DNA of 64,000 nt from Aromatoleum buckelii (GCF_012910785.2 NZ_WTVH02000008.1:806001-870000); one strand, 5' to 3'. Shown: positions 28,222 through 37,136, counted from the first letter of the stretch. Notes: generated by a model not told the origin, from the letters alone. Made by a program: numbers and translations.

Positions 28222-29202
28222 ATGACTTCGCAGCGGAACATCCTCGTCACGCTCGGATCGTTAGCGCTCTCCGGCGCACTCGCGCTCGCATGGGCGCTGT
28301 CGGCCGGCGACTTCGCGATCCCGTTTTCCGACATCGTCGCGGCGCTTTTCGCGGGCGCCGAAGGGATGCCGGCGACGGTCGTGCGCGAACTGCGCCTGCC
28401 GCGCGCGGTCGCGGTGTTCGCGTGCGGCGGACTGCTCGCGATCGCCGGCGCGCTGATGCAGGTGCTGCTGAGGAACCCGCTCGCCGACCCGTACGTGCTC
28501 GGCATCTCCGGCGGCGCGGCGGTCGGGGCGCTCGGCGCGATGCTGCTGGGCCTCGCGCCGTGGCTCGTCGATGCGGCGGCGTTCGCGGGCGCGCTCGGCG
28601 CGATGCTGCTGGTGTTCGGGCTCGCGCACGGCGACGGGTCGTGGACGCAGACGCGGCTGCTGCTGACCGGTGTCATCGTCGCCGCCGGTTGCGGCGCGGC
28701 AGTGACGCTGATGCTGTCGCTCGCGACCGATACCCGCTTGCAGTCGATGCTGTTCTGGCTGATGGGCGACGCGTCCGGGGCGTCGCGGCCGTGGCCGGCG
28801 CTGGTACTGATGGGCGTGGGGCTGGTCGCGGTGCTGCCGTTCGCGCGCGACCTCAACGTGCTCGCGCGCGGCGAGCTGTCAGCGCGTGCGCTCGGCGTGC
28901 GCGTCGAGCGACTGCGCTATCTACTGTATGTGCTTGCGTCGCTGCTGACCGCCGCGGCGGTGACGCTGATCGGTTCGGTCGGTTTCGTCGGGCTGATCGT
29001 CCCGCACCTGGTGCGCTTCGTCCTCGGCAACGACCAGCGCGTGCTGCTGCCCGCTGCGATGCTCGCCGGCGGCGCGCTGCTGACGGTCGCCGACACTGCA
29101 GCGCGCACGGTGATCGCACCGATACAGCTGCCGGTCGGCGTGCTGACGGCGCTGATCGGCGTGCCGGTGTTCCTGTTCCTGCTGTCGCGCCACCCGCGAT
29201 GA
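28222..29202 (+). CDS. btuC: FecCD/BtuC-type ABC transporter permease
   Basis: Inner-membrane permease with about ten hydrophobic spans, 326 residues, type II importer family shared by vitamin B12, haem and siderophore transporters. Markers: RLPRAVAVFACGGLLAIAG, LRNPLADPYVLGISGGAAVG, the coupling region RVERLRYLLYVLASLLTAAA and VGFVGLIVPHLVRF. Cobalamin as substrate is inferred from position between btuB and cobO under a B12 riboswitch. Its stop overlaps the ATPase gene start as ATGA. No periplasmic binding protein gene (btuF) lies in the window. Confidence 0.88.
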   Translation: MTSQRNILVTLGSLALSGALALAWALSAGDFAIPFSDIVAALFAGAEGMPATVVRELRLPRAVAVFACGGLLAIAGALMQVLLRNPLADPYVLGISGGAAVGALGAMLLGLAPWLVDAAAFAGALGAMLLVFGLAHGDGSWTQTRLLLTGVIVAAGCGAAVTLMLSLATDTRLQSMLFWLMGDASGASRPWPALVLMGVGLVAVLPFARDLNVLARGELSARALGVRVERLRYLLYVLASLLTAAAVTLIGSVGFVGLIVPHLVRFVLGNDQRVLLPAAMLAGGALLTVADTAARTVIAPIQLPVGVLTALIGVPVFLFLLSRHPR

Positions 29203-29978
29203 ACGCCGCCGCCGAAATCCTCCTCGAAGCGGACCGCCTCGCGCTGAGAGTGGGCGAGCGCTGGCTGTGCTGCGAATTCAGCCTGCGCCTAGCTGCCGGC
29301 GAGTGTCTCGTGCTGCTCGGACCGAACGGCGCCGGCAAGACGACACTGCTGCATACGCTCGCGGGCCTGCGCGAGCCGTCGGTCGGCAGCGTGCGGCTCG
29401 GCAGGCGGCAGTACGCCGACTGGGACTCCCTTGCCGCGGCGCGCTTTCGCGGGCTGTTGCCGCAGCAGCAGCCGGATCATTTCTCCGCGACGGTGCTGCA
29501 GACCGCGCTCGTCGGCCGCCATCCGCATCTCGGCCGCTGGGGCTGGGAAAGCGACGACGACGTCGCGATCGCACGCGCGGCGCTCGCCGAAGTCGGGCTC
29601 GCCGAGCTCGCCGGGCGCGACATCCTGAGCCTGTCCGGCGGCGAGCGGCAGCGCGTGTCGATCGCCGCGTTGCTCGCACAGGCGCCGCGCCTGTTCCTGC
29701 TCGACGAACCGACGAACCATCTCGATCTGCATTACCAGGTCGCGGCGCTCGAGCTGTTCGCGCGGCTTGCGCGGGCCGGACGCGGCGTCGTGATGGTGCT
29801 GCACGACATCAACCTCGCGGCGCGCTTCGCCGATCATGTGATCCTGCTCGACGGCCGTGGCGGCGTCATCGCCGGCGCGCGCGATGAAGTGCTGCAGGCG
29901 GACCGCCTGAGCCATGCGTACAACCATCCGATCTGCCGCGTCGCGGTCGACGGGCGAACCGTTTTTCTTCCGGACTGA
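29199..29978 (+). CDS. btuD: ABC transporter ATP-binding protein (BtuD/FecE type)
   Basis: ATPase subunit partnering the BtuC-like permease; 259 residues. Walker A is GPNGAGKTT at 41-49, the Q-loop is GLLPQQQPDHF, the signature is SLSGGERQRVS near 145, Walker B is LFLLDEPTNHLDLH, and the switch His is in VLHDINLAARFADH. The overlap with btuC (ATGA) and 3-base gap to cobO place it within one operon. Acts on the cytoplasmic face. Confidence 0.9.
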   Translation: MNAAAEILLEADRLALRVGERWLCCEFSLRLAAGECLVLLGPNGAGKTTLLHTLAGLREPSVGSVRLGRRQYADWDSLAAARFRGLLPQQQPDHFSATVLQTALVGRHPHLGRWGWESDDDVAIARAALAEVGLAELAGRDILSLSGGERQRVSIAALLAQAPRLFLLDEPTNHLDLHYQVAALELFARLARAGRGVVMVLHDINLAARFADHVILLDGRGGVIAGARDEVLQADRLSHAYNHPICRVAVDGRTVFLPD

Positions 29979-29981
29979 GCC

Positions 29982-30590
29982 ATGAACGAATCGATCGAAA
30001 AAGATGCCCGCCACGCCGCACGCATGCAGCGCAAGAAGACGGTCATCGACGAAAAAATCGCCGCCGCGCAGATCGAACGCGGCGTGCTGGTGGTCAATAC
30101 CGGCAACGGCAAGGGGAAATCGAGTGCGGCGTTCGGCGTCGTCGCGCGCGCACTCGGCCACGGCATGAAAGTCGGCGTCGTGCAGTTCGTCAAGGGACGC
30201 TCGGACACCGGCGAGGAAGCGTTCTTCCGCCGCCAGCCGGGCGTGGTCTGGCACGTGATGGGCGAAGGCTTCACGTGGGATACGCAGGACCGGGCGCGCG
30301 ACGTCGCGACCGCGGAAGCGGCGTGGGAGCAGGCGCGGGCGCTGCTGCGTGATCCGGCAATCAGCCTCGTCGTGCTCGACGAACTGAACATCGCGTTGAA
30401 ATATCGTTACCTCGACGTCGAGCGCGTCGTCGCCGACCTCGTCGCGCGTCCAGCCGCCCAGCACGTCGTCGTCACCGGGCGCGCCGCGCCGCCGGAACTG
30501 ATCGCCGTCGCCGACACAGTCACCGAGATGGGGCCGGTGAAGCACGCGTTTTCGGCCGGTGTGAAAGCGATGCCGGGCATCGAGTTCTGA
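29982..30590 (+). CDS. cobO: Cob(I)yrinic acid a,c-diamide adenosyltransferase
   Basis: CobA/CobO/BtuR-type enzyme that attaches the 5'-deoxyadenosyl group of ATP to the cobalt of corrinoids. The 202-residue protein carries the unusual P-loop G-N-G-K-G-K-S-S at 41-48, VVQFVKGRSDTGEEAFF, and LVVLDELNIALKYRYLDVE, then VVTGRAAPPELIAVADTV and a closing EMGPVKHAFSAGVKAMPGIEF, which is the classic family end. It follows btuD by three bases, so imported corrinoids would be adenosylated immediately. Confidence 0.95.
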   Translation: MNESIEKDARHAARMQRKKTVIDEKIAAAQIERGVLVVNTGNGKGKSSAAFGVVARALGHGMKVGVVQFVKGRSDTGEEAFFRRQPGVVWHVMGEGFTWDTQDRARDVATAEAAWEQARALLRDPAISLVVLDELNIALKYRYLDVERVVADLVARPAAQHVVVTGRAAPPELIAVADTVTEMGPVKHAFSAGVKAMPGIEF

Positions 30591-30666
30591 CTGGGCGCGC
30601 TTTTTCCACTATCCGGCCCGGTCTTGAGGGGTTGGGTCGATACTGCAATGGAGTCGAGAGAAAACG

Positions 30667-31527
30667 ATGTCACTGCCTGATATTCCCTCGCCGCGTCCCG
30701 GTCCGGTCGCGGGCCACGTCTATCTCGTCGGCGCCGGTCCCGGCGACCCCGAGTTGCTGACCTTGCGCGGTGCGCGCCTGATCGCAGGCGCCGACGCCGT
30801 CGTCTTCGACAACCTCGTCAGCCCGGTGATCGTCGATCTCGCGCCGCCCACGGCCGAACGCCATTACGTCGGCAAGAAGGCGTCGGACCACACGCTGCCG
30901 CAGGGCGAGATCAACCGCCTGCTCGTGCGGCTCGCCCAGGCCGGCAAGCGCGTCGTGCGGCTCAAGGGCGGCGATCCGTTCATTTTCGGCCGCGGCGGTG
31001 AGGAGATGGAAGTGCTCGTCGGCGCGGGAATCACCGTCGAAGTCGTCCCCGGCGTCACCGCCGCGGCTGGCATCGCCGCGTACGCCGGCATTCCGCTGAC
31101 GCATCGCGAGCACGCGCGCTCGGTGATCTTCACGACCGGCTTTCTCAAGGACGGCGCGCTCGACCTCGACTGGCCGATGCTCGCGCGGCCCGGTCAGACG
31201 CTCGTCGTCTACATGGGCATTTCGCGGCTCGCCGAAATCTGCCGGCAGCTGATCGCGCATGGGCTCCCGGCGGCGACCCCTGCCGGCGTCGTCGAGCGGG
31301 GCACGACTCTGGCGCAGCGCGTCGCGGTCGGCACGCTCGCAACGCTTGCCGACGTCGTTCGCGAGGCCGACATCCGTCCGCCCGCACTGACGATCGTCGG
31401 CGACGTCGTCGGCCTGTACCCGCGACTCGCGTGGTTTTCGCCCGAGCAGGTCGACCCTCTGCGGCACGCGCCGCATGTCGGTTGCACCGTCGTACACCCG
31501 GAGCCGGACCGCGGCTCCGCCACCTGA
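30667..31527 (+). CDS. cobA: Uroporphyrinogen-III C-methyltransferase
   Basis: SAM-dependent enzyme making precorrin-2, the branch point to cobalamin and sirohaem. The 286-residue protein is the stand-alone SUMT, without the CysG oxidase/chelatase half. Motifs: VYLVGAGPGDPELLTLRGAR, VRLKGGDPFIFGRGGEEM, VVPGVTAAAGIAAYAGIPLT and VVYMGISRL. A purine-rich GGAGTCGAGAG precedes the ATG. Placed between cobO and cbiA in the riboswitch-led operon. The rest of the corrin-ring pathway is not in this window, so a role in sirohaem supply is also possible. Confidence 0.94.
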   Translation: MSLPDIPSPRPGPVAGHVYLVGAGPGDPELLTLRGARLIAGADAVVFDNLVSPVIVDLAPPTAERHYVGKKASDHTLPQGEINRLLVRLAQAGKRVVRLKGGDPFIFGRGGEEMEVLVGAGITVEVVPGVTAAAGIAAYAGIPLTHREHARSVIFTTGFLKDGALDLDWPMLARPGQTLVVYMGISRLAEICRQLIAHGLPAATPAGVVERGTTLAQRVAVGTLATLADVVREADIRPPALTIVGDVVGLYPRLAWFSPEQVDPLRHAPHVGCTVVHPEPDRGSAT

Positions 31528-31554
31528 CGACCATTGCCCCCGAGCTGACTCCCG

Positions 31555-32868
31555 ATGACTTCCGCAACCGAATTGGCCCCGGCTTCGTGCCCGGCCCTGT
31601 TCGTCGCTGCTCCGGCGTCCGGCCAGGGCAAGACCACTGTCACCGCGGCGCTCGCCCGTCTGCATGCGCGCCAGGGGCGGCAGGTGCGGGTGTTCAAGTG
31701 CGGCCCGGATTTCCTCGACCCGCAGATCCATGCCGTCGCAAGCGGCGCGCCGGTGTACAACCTCGACCTCGGCATGTGCGGCGAGGTTGACGCCGCGTGG
31801 CGGCTGCATCGCGTCGCGGCCGATGCGGACCTGATCCTCGTCGAAGGCGTCATGGGGCTCTTCGACGGGGCGCCGTCGGGCGCCGACATCGCGCGCCGCT
31901 TCGGTTTGCCGGTCCTCGCCGTGATCGATGCGCGGGCGATGGCGCAGACGTTCGGCGCGATCGCGTGCGGCCTCGCACATTACGAGCCCGATCTGCCGTT
32001 TTCGGGCGTGCTCGCGAACCACGTCGGCAGTGAGGGGCATGGGGCAATGCTGCGCGCCGCGCTGCCGGACGGGATGCGCTGGTACGGTGCAGTCGCGCGC
32101 GAGCCGCAAGCCGCGCTGCCGGAGCGCCATCTCGGCGTGCTGCAGGCGGCCGAAATCGGCGACCTCGTCGAGCGCCTCGACCGGCTTGCCGATGCGCTCG
32201 CTGCGACCGGGGCGGCCGAGCTGCCGCCACCGGTGTCGTTTCCCGCGGCCGGCATGCCGGAGATCCGGCCGCTGCTCGCCGGCACGACGATCGCGATCGC
32301 GCGGGATGCGGCGTACGGCTTCATCTATCCGGCGAACCTCGACACGCTCTCGGCGCTCGGCGCTCGGCTTGCGTTCTTCTCGCCGCTCGCCGGCGACGCG
32401 CTGCCCGATTGCGACGCGGTGTGGCTGCCCGGCGGCTATCCGGAGCTGCATGCGGCGGCGATCGCTGCCAATATCGGTTTTCACGACGCGCTGCATGCGC
32501 ATGCTGCCGCCGGCAGACCGGTACTCGCGGAATGCGGCGGCATGATGAGCTTGTTCGACGAGATCGTCGACACGGCCGGGCAGCCGCACCCGCTCGTCGG
32601 CCTGCTGCCCGGACGCGCGGTGATGCAGCCGCGGCTCGCAGCGCTCGGGATGCAGGTCGCCGAGCTCCCGGAAGGGCAGCTCGCCGGCCACACCTTCCAC
32701 TATTCGAAGTCGGACACGCCGTTGCCGCCGCTGCTGCGCGCACGCACGCCCGACGGGCGCGACGGCGAAGCGATCTACCGTCGCGGGCGTGTGACGGCGT
32801 CGTACGTGCATTTCTATTTTCCGTCGAACCCAGCCGCGGTTGCCGGGCTGTTCGGCCGAGCGCCTTGA
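31555..32868 (+). CDS. cbiA: Cobyrinate a,c-diamide synthase
   Basis: ATP- and glutamine-dependent amidase that converts cobyrinate or its hydrogenobyrinate equivalent to the a,c-diamide. The 437-residue protein has an N-terminal dethiobiotin-synthase-like domain with P-loop A-S-G-Q-G-K-T-T at 21-28 and FKCGPDFLDPQIHAVASG, then VEGVMGLFDGAPSG, and a C-terminal glutamine amidotransferase domain with PGGYPELHA and the catalytic Cys in LAECGGMMSLFDE (C327). The tail SYVHFYFPSNP contains the triad His. Follows cobA by 27 bases. Confidence 0.94.
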   Translation: MTSATELAPASCPALFVAAPASGQGKTTVTAALARLHARQGRQVRVFKCGPDFLDPQIHAVASGAPVYNLDLGMCGEVDAAWRLHRVAADADLILVEGVMGLFDGAPSGADIARRFGLPVLAVIDARAMAQTFGAIACGLAHYEPDLPFSGVLANHVGSEGHGAMLRAALPDGMRWYGAVAREPQAALPERHLGVLQAAEIGDLVERLDRLADALAATGAAELPPPVSFPAAGMPEIRPLLAGTTIAIARDAAYGFIYPANLDTLSALGARLAFFSPLAGDALPDCDAVWLPGGYPELHAAAIAANIGFHDALHAHAAAGRPVLAECGGMMSLFDEIVDTAGQPHPLVGLLPGRAVMQPRLAALGMQVAELPEGQLAGHTFHYSKSDTPLPPLLRARTPDGRDGEAIYRRGRVTASYVHFYFPSNPAAVAGLFGRAP

Positions 32869-32924
32869 CGCGTTGCGCCGCGAAGGAGACCGAACGAAGC
32901 GCACAACGTTTTTTGAACCGTCTC

Positions 32925-33085
32925 GAGGTGCCCGCGCCCGCGCGGGAGAATCGGGAAGGCGGTGCGATTCCGCCACGTGCCCAGCGCCGTGATGAGGATC
33001 GTCCGGGCAGGCGTCAGCCACTGGCGAAAGCCGGGAAGGCGCCCGGACGAGTCGAGCCTCAGTCGGAAGACCGGCCTCGAGACTT
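32925..33085 (+). promoter_or_regulatory. Second cobalamin riboswitch, upstream of bluB
   Basis: The order GAGGTGCCCGCG, GGGAAGGCGGTGCGATTCCG, CCACTGGCGAAAGCCGGGAA, GGCG, then AGTCGGAAGACCGGCCTCGA matches a cobalamin aptamer. The usual TGCCCCCGCAACGGTAA box is replaced by CACGTGCCCAGCGCCGTGA, so it is a divergent member. The bluB ATG lies 55 bases after the last element. Separate control of bluB, the lower-ligand synthase, would let it respond on its own to cobalamin. Confidence 0.85.
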
Positions 33086-33139
33086 ATTGGCAGCCGCCTG
33101 GACCGCGGTGCCCGACTGCTCCACTCAAGGGGACTATCC

Positions 33140-33892
33140 ATGAGCAGCTCCATGCAGCAACAGCAGGACCAGCCTTCGTTCAGCGACGACGAGAAGGCGG
33201 CGGTGTATCGCGCGATCTACACGCGGCGCGACGTGCGTGGCCAGTTCACGCCGCAGCCGATCCCGGACGAGGTGCTCGCGCGCGTGCTCAACGCCGCACA
33301 CCACGCGCCGTCGGTGGGTTTCATGCAGCCGTGGGATTTCATCGTCGTGCGCTCGCCCGAGGTCAAGAGCCGGGTGCATGAAGCGTTCCGCACCGCACAT
33401 GCCGAAGCCGCGCTGATGTTCGAAGGCGACAAGCGCGACACGTATCGCAGTCTCAAGCTCGAAGGCATCCTCGAAGCGCCGGTCAACCTGTGCATCACCT
33501 GCGACCGCAGCCGCAACGGGCCGGTTGTCGTCGGCCGCACGCATATCAAGACGATGGACGTCTACAGTTCGGTGTGCGCGGTGCAGAACCTGTGGCTCGC
33601 CGCACGTGCCGAAGGCCTCGGTGTCGGGTGGGTCAGCATCTTCCACCAGAAGGCGCTGCGCGAAGCGCTCGACATTCCGTCCGGCATCGTCCCGGTCGCG
33701 TACCTGTGCATCGGCCACGTCAGCCATTTTTACCGCAAGCCGGAGCTGGAGTCCGCCGGCTGGTTGGCACGCCGGCCGCTCGAAACCTTGTTGCATTTCG
33801 ACCGCTGGCAGGGGGCTGCGGACGACTCAGCCGCCGCGCTCATCGAGTCTGTTCGCGAAGTGCAGGCAGCTGTGGGTGCCACAAGCCGCTGA
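33140..33892 (+). CDS. bluB: 5,6-dimethylbenzimidazole synthase
   Basis: Flavin-destructase of the nitroreductase fold that cannibalises reduced FMN with O2 to make the B12 lower ligand. The 250-residue protein contains AIYTRRDVRGQFTPQPIPDE, the conserved AAHHAPSVGFMQPWDFIVV, and the lid-type segment GPVVVGRTHIKTMDVYSSV, followed by GWVSIFHQKALREAL. These distinguish BluB from ordinary nitroreductases. GGGGAC lies ahead of the ATG. Controlled by the riboswitch immediately upstream. O2 need implies aerobic DMB synthesis. Confidence 0.95.
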   Translation: MSSSMQQQQDQPSFSDDEKAAVYRAIYTRRDVRGQFTPQPIPDEVLARVLNAAHHAPSVGFMQPWDFIVVRSPEVKSRVHEAFRTAHAEAALMFEGDKRDTYRSLKLEGILEAPVNLCITCDRSRNGPVVVGRTHIKTMDVYSSVCAVQNLWLAARAEGLGVGWVSIFHQKALREALDIPSGIVPVAYLCIGHVSHFYRKPELESAGWLARRPLETLLHFDRWQGAADDSAAALIESVREVQAAVGATSR

Positions 33893-34161
33893 TGCGGCTG
33901 CAGTGAAGGTCTCCCGGCGGCGACTGGGTTGCCGCCCGGGACGCCCAAACTGCAGGGATTGAACGGTACAATCGACTTTCGCCGCACCGTCCGTGGCGCC
34001 GATTCTGGCGTCGGCGTGTTCCGTGCGCACGTCCCCGTCGATGATCCACAAGGGCTTTGCTCGAGACTGGTGCCATTGGTGTCCGACCCCGATTTCGATG
34101 ACCATCCGGTCGACCGTTTTCGCCGTGAGGCGGTCCCACGGCCCGCGGCGGACGGTGGGCG

Positions 34162-35040
34162 ATGAGCAGCGTCGTGCGCCGCGTTCCGCCGATGCATGCG
34201 CTGGCCGCTTTCGAGGCCGCGGCCCGGCTCGGCGGTTTCGCGCAGGCGGCGGACGAGCTGTGCGTGACGCCGAGCGCCGTCAGCCACCGTATCCGCCAGC
34301 TCGAAGCGATGCTCGGCACGCCGTTGTTCGAACGCACGCCGGCCGGGGTGCGCCCGACCACGGTGGGGCGGCTGTACCTCGAGAGCGTGCGCGAGGCGTT
34401 CGGCAAGCTCGCGCAGGCGGGCGCGCTGCTGCAGCCCGAGCGCGAGCGGCTGCGCGTGTCGCTGCCGCCGACTTTCGCGCGGCAATTGCTGATGGCGCGC
34501 CTGCCCGAGTACCTGCGCTCGCACCCGGAAGTCGAAGTCGAGATGCACCTGTCGATCCCGCTGCAGGACGTCACGGCCGAGACCGCGGACGTCGAAGTGC
34601 GCTGGGGGCGTGGGGACTATCCGGAGCGCACGGTGTGCAAGCTGTTCGACGACGTCGTCATGCCGCTCGCCGCGCCGCAGTGGGTTGCGGCACGCGCCCT
34701 GCGCGGCGTTGCCGATCTCGCCCGCGCCGAACTGCTGCGCTCGCCGCTGCTGCCGTGGCGGCCGTGTTTCGCCGCCGCCGGGCTCGACTGGCCAGAGCCT
34801 GAGCGCGGCGCCGTGTTCAACGATCTCGGGATGCTGTTCGAGGTCGCCGCGGCGGGGCTCGGCGCCGCCGTCGGCACCCGCAGGCTGTCGGCAGCGTGGG
34901 TCGACACCGGCCGGCTGGTGCCGCTGTTCGGCGTGACCGCGCCGGCACCTTTCACGTATTACGCCGTCGCGACGCCGGCGCAGCACAAGCGGGCAGTGGT
35001 GCGGGATTTCATCGCCTGGCTCGCCGGCGTCTTCGCCTGA
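34162..35040 (+). CDS. LysR-family transcriptional regulator, GcvA-like
   Basis: A 292-residue DNA-binding regulator. The N-terminal winged helix-turn-helix is clear: MHALAAFEAAARLGGFAQAA then DELCVTPSAVSHRIRQLEAM and LGTPLFERTPAGVRPT. The effector-binding domain includes RVSLPPTFARQLLMARLPEY and ADVEVRWGRGDYPE, a GcvA-type sequence. No glycine-cleavage genes are nearby and the partner genes are unknown; the effector is not predictable. About 270 bases separate it from bluB, and acpH starts 12 bases after its stop. Confidence 0.87.
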   Translation: MSSVVRRVPPMHALAAFEAAARLGGFAQAADELCVTPSAVSHRIRQLEAMLGTPLFERTPAGVRPTTVGRLYLESVREAFGKLAQAGALLQPERERLRVSLPPTFARQLLMARLPEYLRSHPEVEVEMHLSIPLQDVTAETADVEVRWGRGDYPERTVCKLFDDVVMPLAAPQWVAARALRGVADLARAELLRSPLLPWRPCFAAAGLDWPEPERGAVFNDLGMLFEVAAAGLGAAVGTRRLSAAWVDTGRLVPLFGVTAPAPFTYYAVATPAQHKRAVVRDFIAWLAGVFA

Positions 35041-35052
35041 GCCGGTGCGGCG

Positions 35053-35637
35053 ATGAACTTCCTTGCGCACGTCTATCTCGCCGGTGACTCGCCCGCGGAC
35101 CGGCTCGGCGGGCTGATCGGTGACTTCGTTAAAGGGCCGCTGCCGGCCGGCCTGCCGCCGGATGTCGCCGCCGGGGTGCGACTGCATCGGCAGATCGACG
35201 TCTTCGCCGATACCCATGCGGCCTTCGTCCGCAGCCGTTCAAGGGTGTCGACCGCGCGCCGGCGCGTCGGGGGCGTGATGGTCGACATGTTCTACGACCA
35301 CTGTCTCGCGCTGCACTGGAGCCGATTCCGCGACGAGCCGCTCGACGTCTTCACGGCGCAGCAGTACGCGCTGCTGGAAGCGAACGCGTCGATGCTGCCG
35401 CCCCTGCTGGTCGACCTGCTCCCGCGCATTATCGGCGCGGACTGGTTCGGTTCGTACCGCTCGGTCGATGCGACCTCGCATGCGCTCGACCGCATCGCGT
35501 TGCGGCTGCGGCGCACCAACCCTTTGGCCGGCAGCGGCGCCGAACTGCAGTCGGACTACGCCGGCTTCGAGTCGGATTTCTTCGCGTTCATCGCGGACGC
35601 GCGGCGCTACACCGAAAGCTGCCGCGCGCAGCGGTGA
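35053..35637 (+). CDS. acpH: Acyl carrier protein phosphodiesterase
   Basis: Removes the 4'-phosphopantetheine group from holo-ACP. The 194-residue protein begins MNFLAHVYLAGDSPADRLGG then LIGDFVKG, the AcpH signature, and has the HD-like helical motifs RLHRQIDVFADTHAAF and VDMFYDHCLALHW with conserved His and Asp. Short gap after the LysR gene suggests co-transcription, but functional linkage is unclear. Convergent with the mechanosensitive channel gene. Confidence 0.9.
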   Translation: MNFLAHVYLAGDSPADRLGGLIGDFVKGPLPAGLPPDVAAGVRLHRQIDVFADTHAAFVRSRSRVSTARRRVGGVMVDMFYDHCLALHWSRFRDEPLDVFTAQQYALLEANASMLPPLLVDLLPRIIGADWFGSYRSVDATSHALDRIALRLRRTNPLAGSGAELQSDYAGFESDFFAFIADARRYTESCRAQR

Positions 35638-35709
35638 TGGTCCCTCGCCGTTTTGTCCCGCCGGTCGAGGTAAAAACAGCTTCACCCCAGCTAGTGCGCA
35701 CGAACATTG

Positions 35710-36870
35710 TCAGGTGCCTGCTTTCGCCCAGGATTGCGGTGCTTCCGGCGCCGGCGACAGCCGCCGCCCCTCGGGTTTCCCCGCGTCGGGCTCAGCCGTC
35801 TGCAACCCGCGTTCGACCTGCAGGCGGCCGTCGACGTGCAGCGTCTGCGTCGGGAACGCGAACTCGACGTCGCGCTCGGCGAACGCGCGCACGAGCTGAA
35901 GGTTGATCGCCTGCTGCACGTCCATGTAGACGTTGAAATCCGCACTCAGGACGATATAGACCGCTTCGAAGTCGAGCGACGATGGGCCGAAGCCCTTGAA
36001 ATGCGCGCGGTCGAAGCGGATCTTCCCCTGCTGCGCCTCGATCGCCGCGCGGATCAGGCCCGGAATCTCTTCGAGGCGCTCGGCCGGGGTGTCGTACGTG
36101 ACGCCGATCTGGAACGCGATGCGCCGCTCCTGCATGCGCTTGTAGTTGCGGATGCGGCTCTTCAGCAGATCGTTGTTCGAGAAGATGATCTGCTCGCCGC
36201 TGAGGCTGCGCACGCGGGTCGTCTTGAGGCCGACGTGCTCGACAGTGCCCATCAGGTCGTCAACGATGATGAAGTCGCCGATCACGAAAGGCTGGTCGAC
36301 CGCGATCGACAGCGACGCAAAGAGGTCGCCGAGGATGTTCTGCACTGCGAGCGCGACTGCGATGCCGCCGATGCCGAGGCTCGCGATCAGCGCGGTGACG
36401 TCGAGCCCGAGATTGTCGAGGATCAGCAGCAGCACCAGCGCCCACAGCACGACGCGGCCGATGAACGCGAGCAGCGAGCGCGTCATCGCGCGCGCGCCGG
36501 GGTCGCCCGGCGTGGCAACGCTGAAACGGCGTCGCAGCCAGAAATCGAAGCCGCGGTTCGCCCAGAAGCCCGCCTGCAGCAGGAGCAGGCCGACGAAGAG
36601 GCGGTTGACGACCGTCGTGAGCGCTTCGGGCAGCGTCAGGAAGCGCGTCGCGACGTAGAGGCCGATCGCGGCGCCGAGCAGGATCCGGGTCACCGAAAGG
36701 AGTTCGACGAGGAAGTCGTCGATGCCGTTGTCGGTCGTCGGCGCGATCGCCGTCAGGCGCGCGAGCAGCAGCCGGCGCACGGTATGCAGGACGAGCATGC
36801 TGCCGATGACGGCGAGCAGCGCGTAGCTCCAGTCCTGGAGCGTGTTGTTGTTGATCAATTCACGAAACAT
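35710..36870 (-). CDS. Small-conductance mechanosensitive channel (MscS family)
   Basis: Inner-membrane tension-gated channel of 386 residues. An N-terminal part with about four hydrophobic spans precedes the pore-lining helix and beta domain: LGIGGIAVALAVQNILGDLF then ASLSIAVDQPFVIGDFIIVD, and LKTTRVRSLSGEQIIFSNND. The C-terminal alpha/beta domain follows, ending in a Pro/Ala-rich tail. Protects against hypo-osmotic shock. A probable 48-codon ORF with its own promoter lies upstream on the same strand (36955-37101). Confidence 0.92.
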   Translation of the reverse strand: MFRELINNNTLQDWSYALLAVIGSMLVLHTVRRLLLARLTAIAPTTDNGIDDFLVELLSVTRILLGAAIGLYVATRFLTLPEALTTVVNRLFVGLLLLQAGFWANRGFDFWLRRRFSVATPGDPGARAMTRSLLAFIGRVVLWALVLLLILDNLGLDVTALIASLGIGGIAVALAVQNILGDLFASLSIAVDQPFVIGDFIIVDDLMGTVEHVGLKTTRVRSLSGEQIIFSNNDLLKSRIRNYKRMQERRIAFQIGVTYDTPAERLEEIPGLIRAAIEAQQGKIRFDRAHFKGFGPSSLDFEAVYIVLSADFNVYMDVQQAINLQLVRAFAERDVEFAFPTQTLHVDGRLQVERGLQTAEPDAGKPEGRRLSPAPEAPQSWAKAGT

Positions 36871-36954
36871 GATGGCTCGTCGGGAAGGGGGCGGGAAAGT
36901 GTTCGTGCCGGTCGGGCCTGTGCATTTCCTCGGGGGGAAATCGCTCGTCGCGCC

Positions 36955-37101
36955 TCACGCGCCGGTGAGCGAAAGCGACAGAGACCGGAAGGTGCCCTCT
37001 GCGCCGGGTCCGCGCAGGCGCAATGGGTCGTTCATGCTATCGACTGCGGAAGCCTGCACTTCCTGGGCGGCGAAATGGATTTCTGCGGCGATTTCACCCA
37101 T
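36955..37101 (-). CDS. Possible small protein ahead of mscS-type gene
   Basis: A 48-residue ORF: MGEIAAEIHFAAQEVQASAV followed by a basic/Gly stretch ending SLSLSLTGA. I do not recognise it. Support is positional: an AGGAG sits 8 bases before the ATG, a promoter-like TTGGCC-N17-TACACT lies at 37137-37165, codons end mostly in G or C, and the channel gene starts 84 bases downstream on the same strand. Mildly amphipathic N-terminal half, no membrane span. It could also be a leader peptide or chance. Confidence 0.45.
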   Translation of the reverse strand: MGEIAAEIHFAAQEVQASAVDSMNDPLRLRGPGAEGTFRSLSLSLTGA

Positions 37102-37136
37102 CGATTCGTCTCCTCTGGCTGTTCGAGGGACGAAAG

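Noticed and set aside
33893-33945. GC-rich near-palindrome TCCCGGCGGCG...GCCGCCCGGGA after bluB as a terminator
   Set aside because: One base out of register and no T run; too weak to call.
34162-35040. Naming the LysR regulator gcvA
   Set aside because: The resemblance is to the GcvA-type subgroup, which is widely over-applied; no glycine cleavage genes are nearby.
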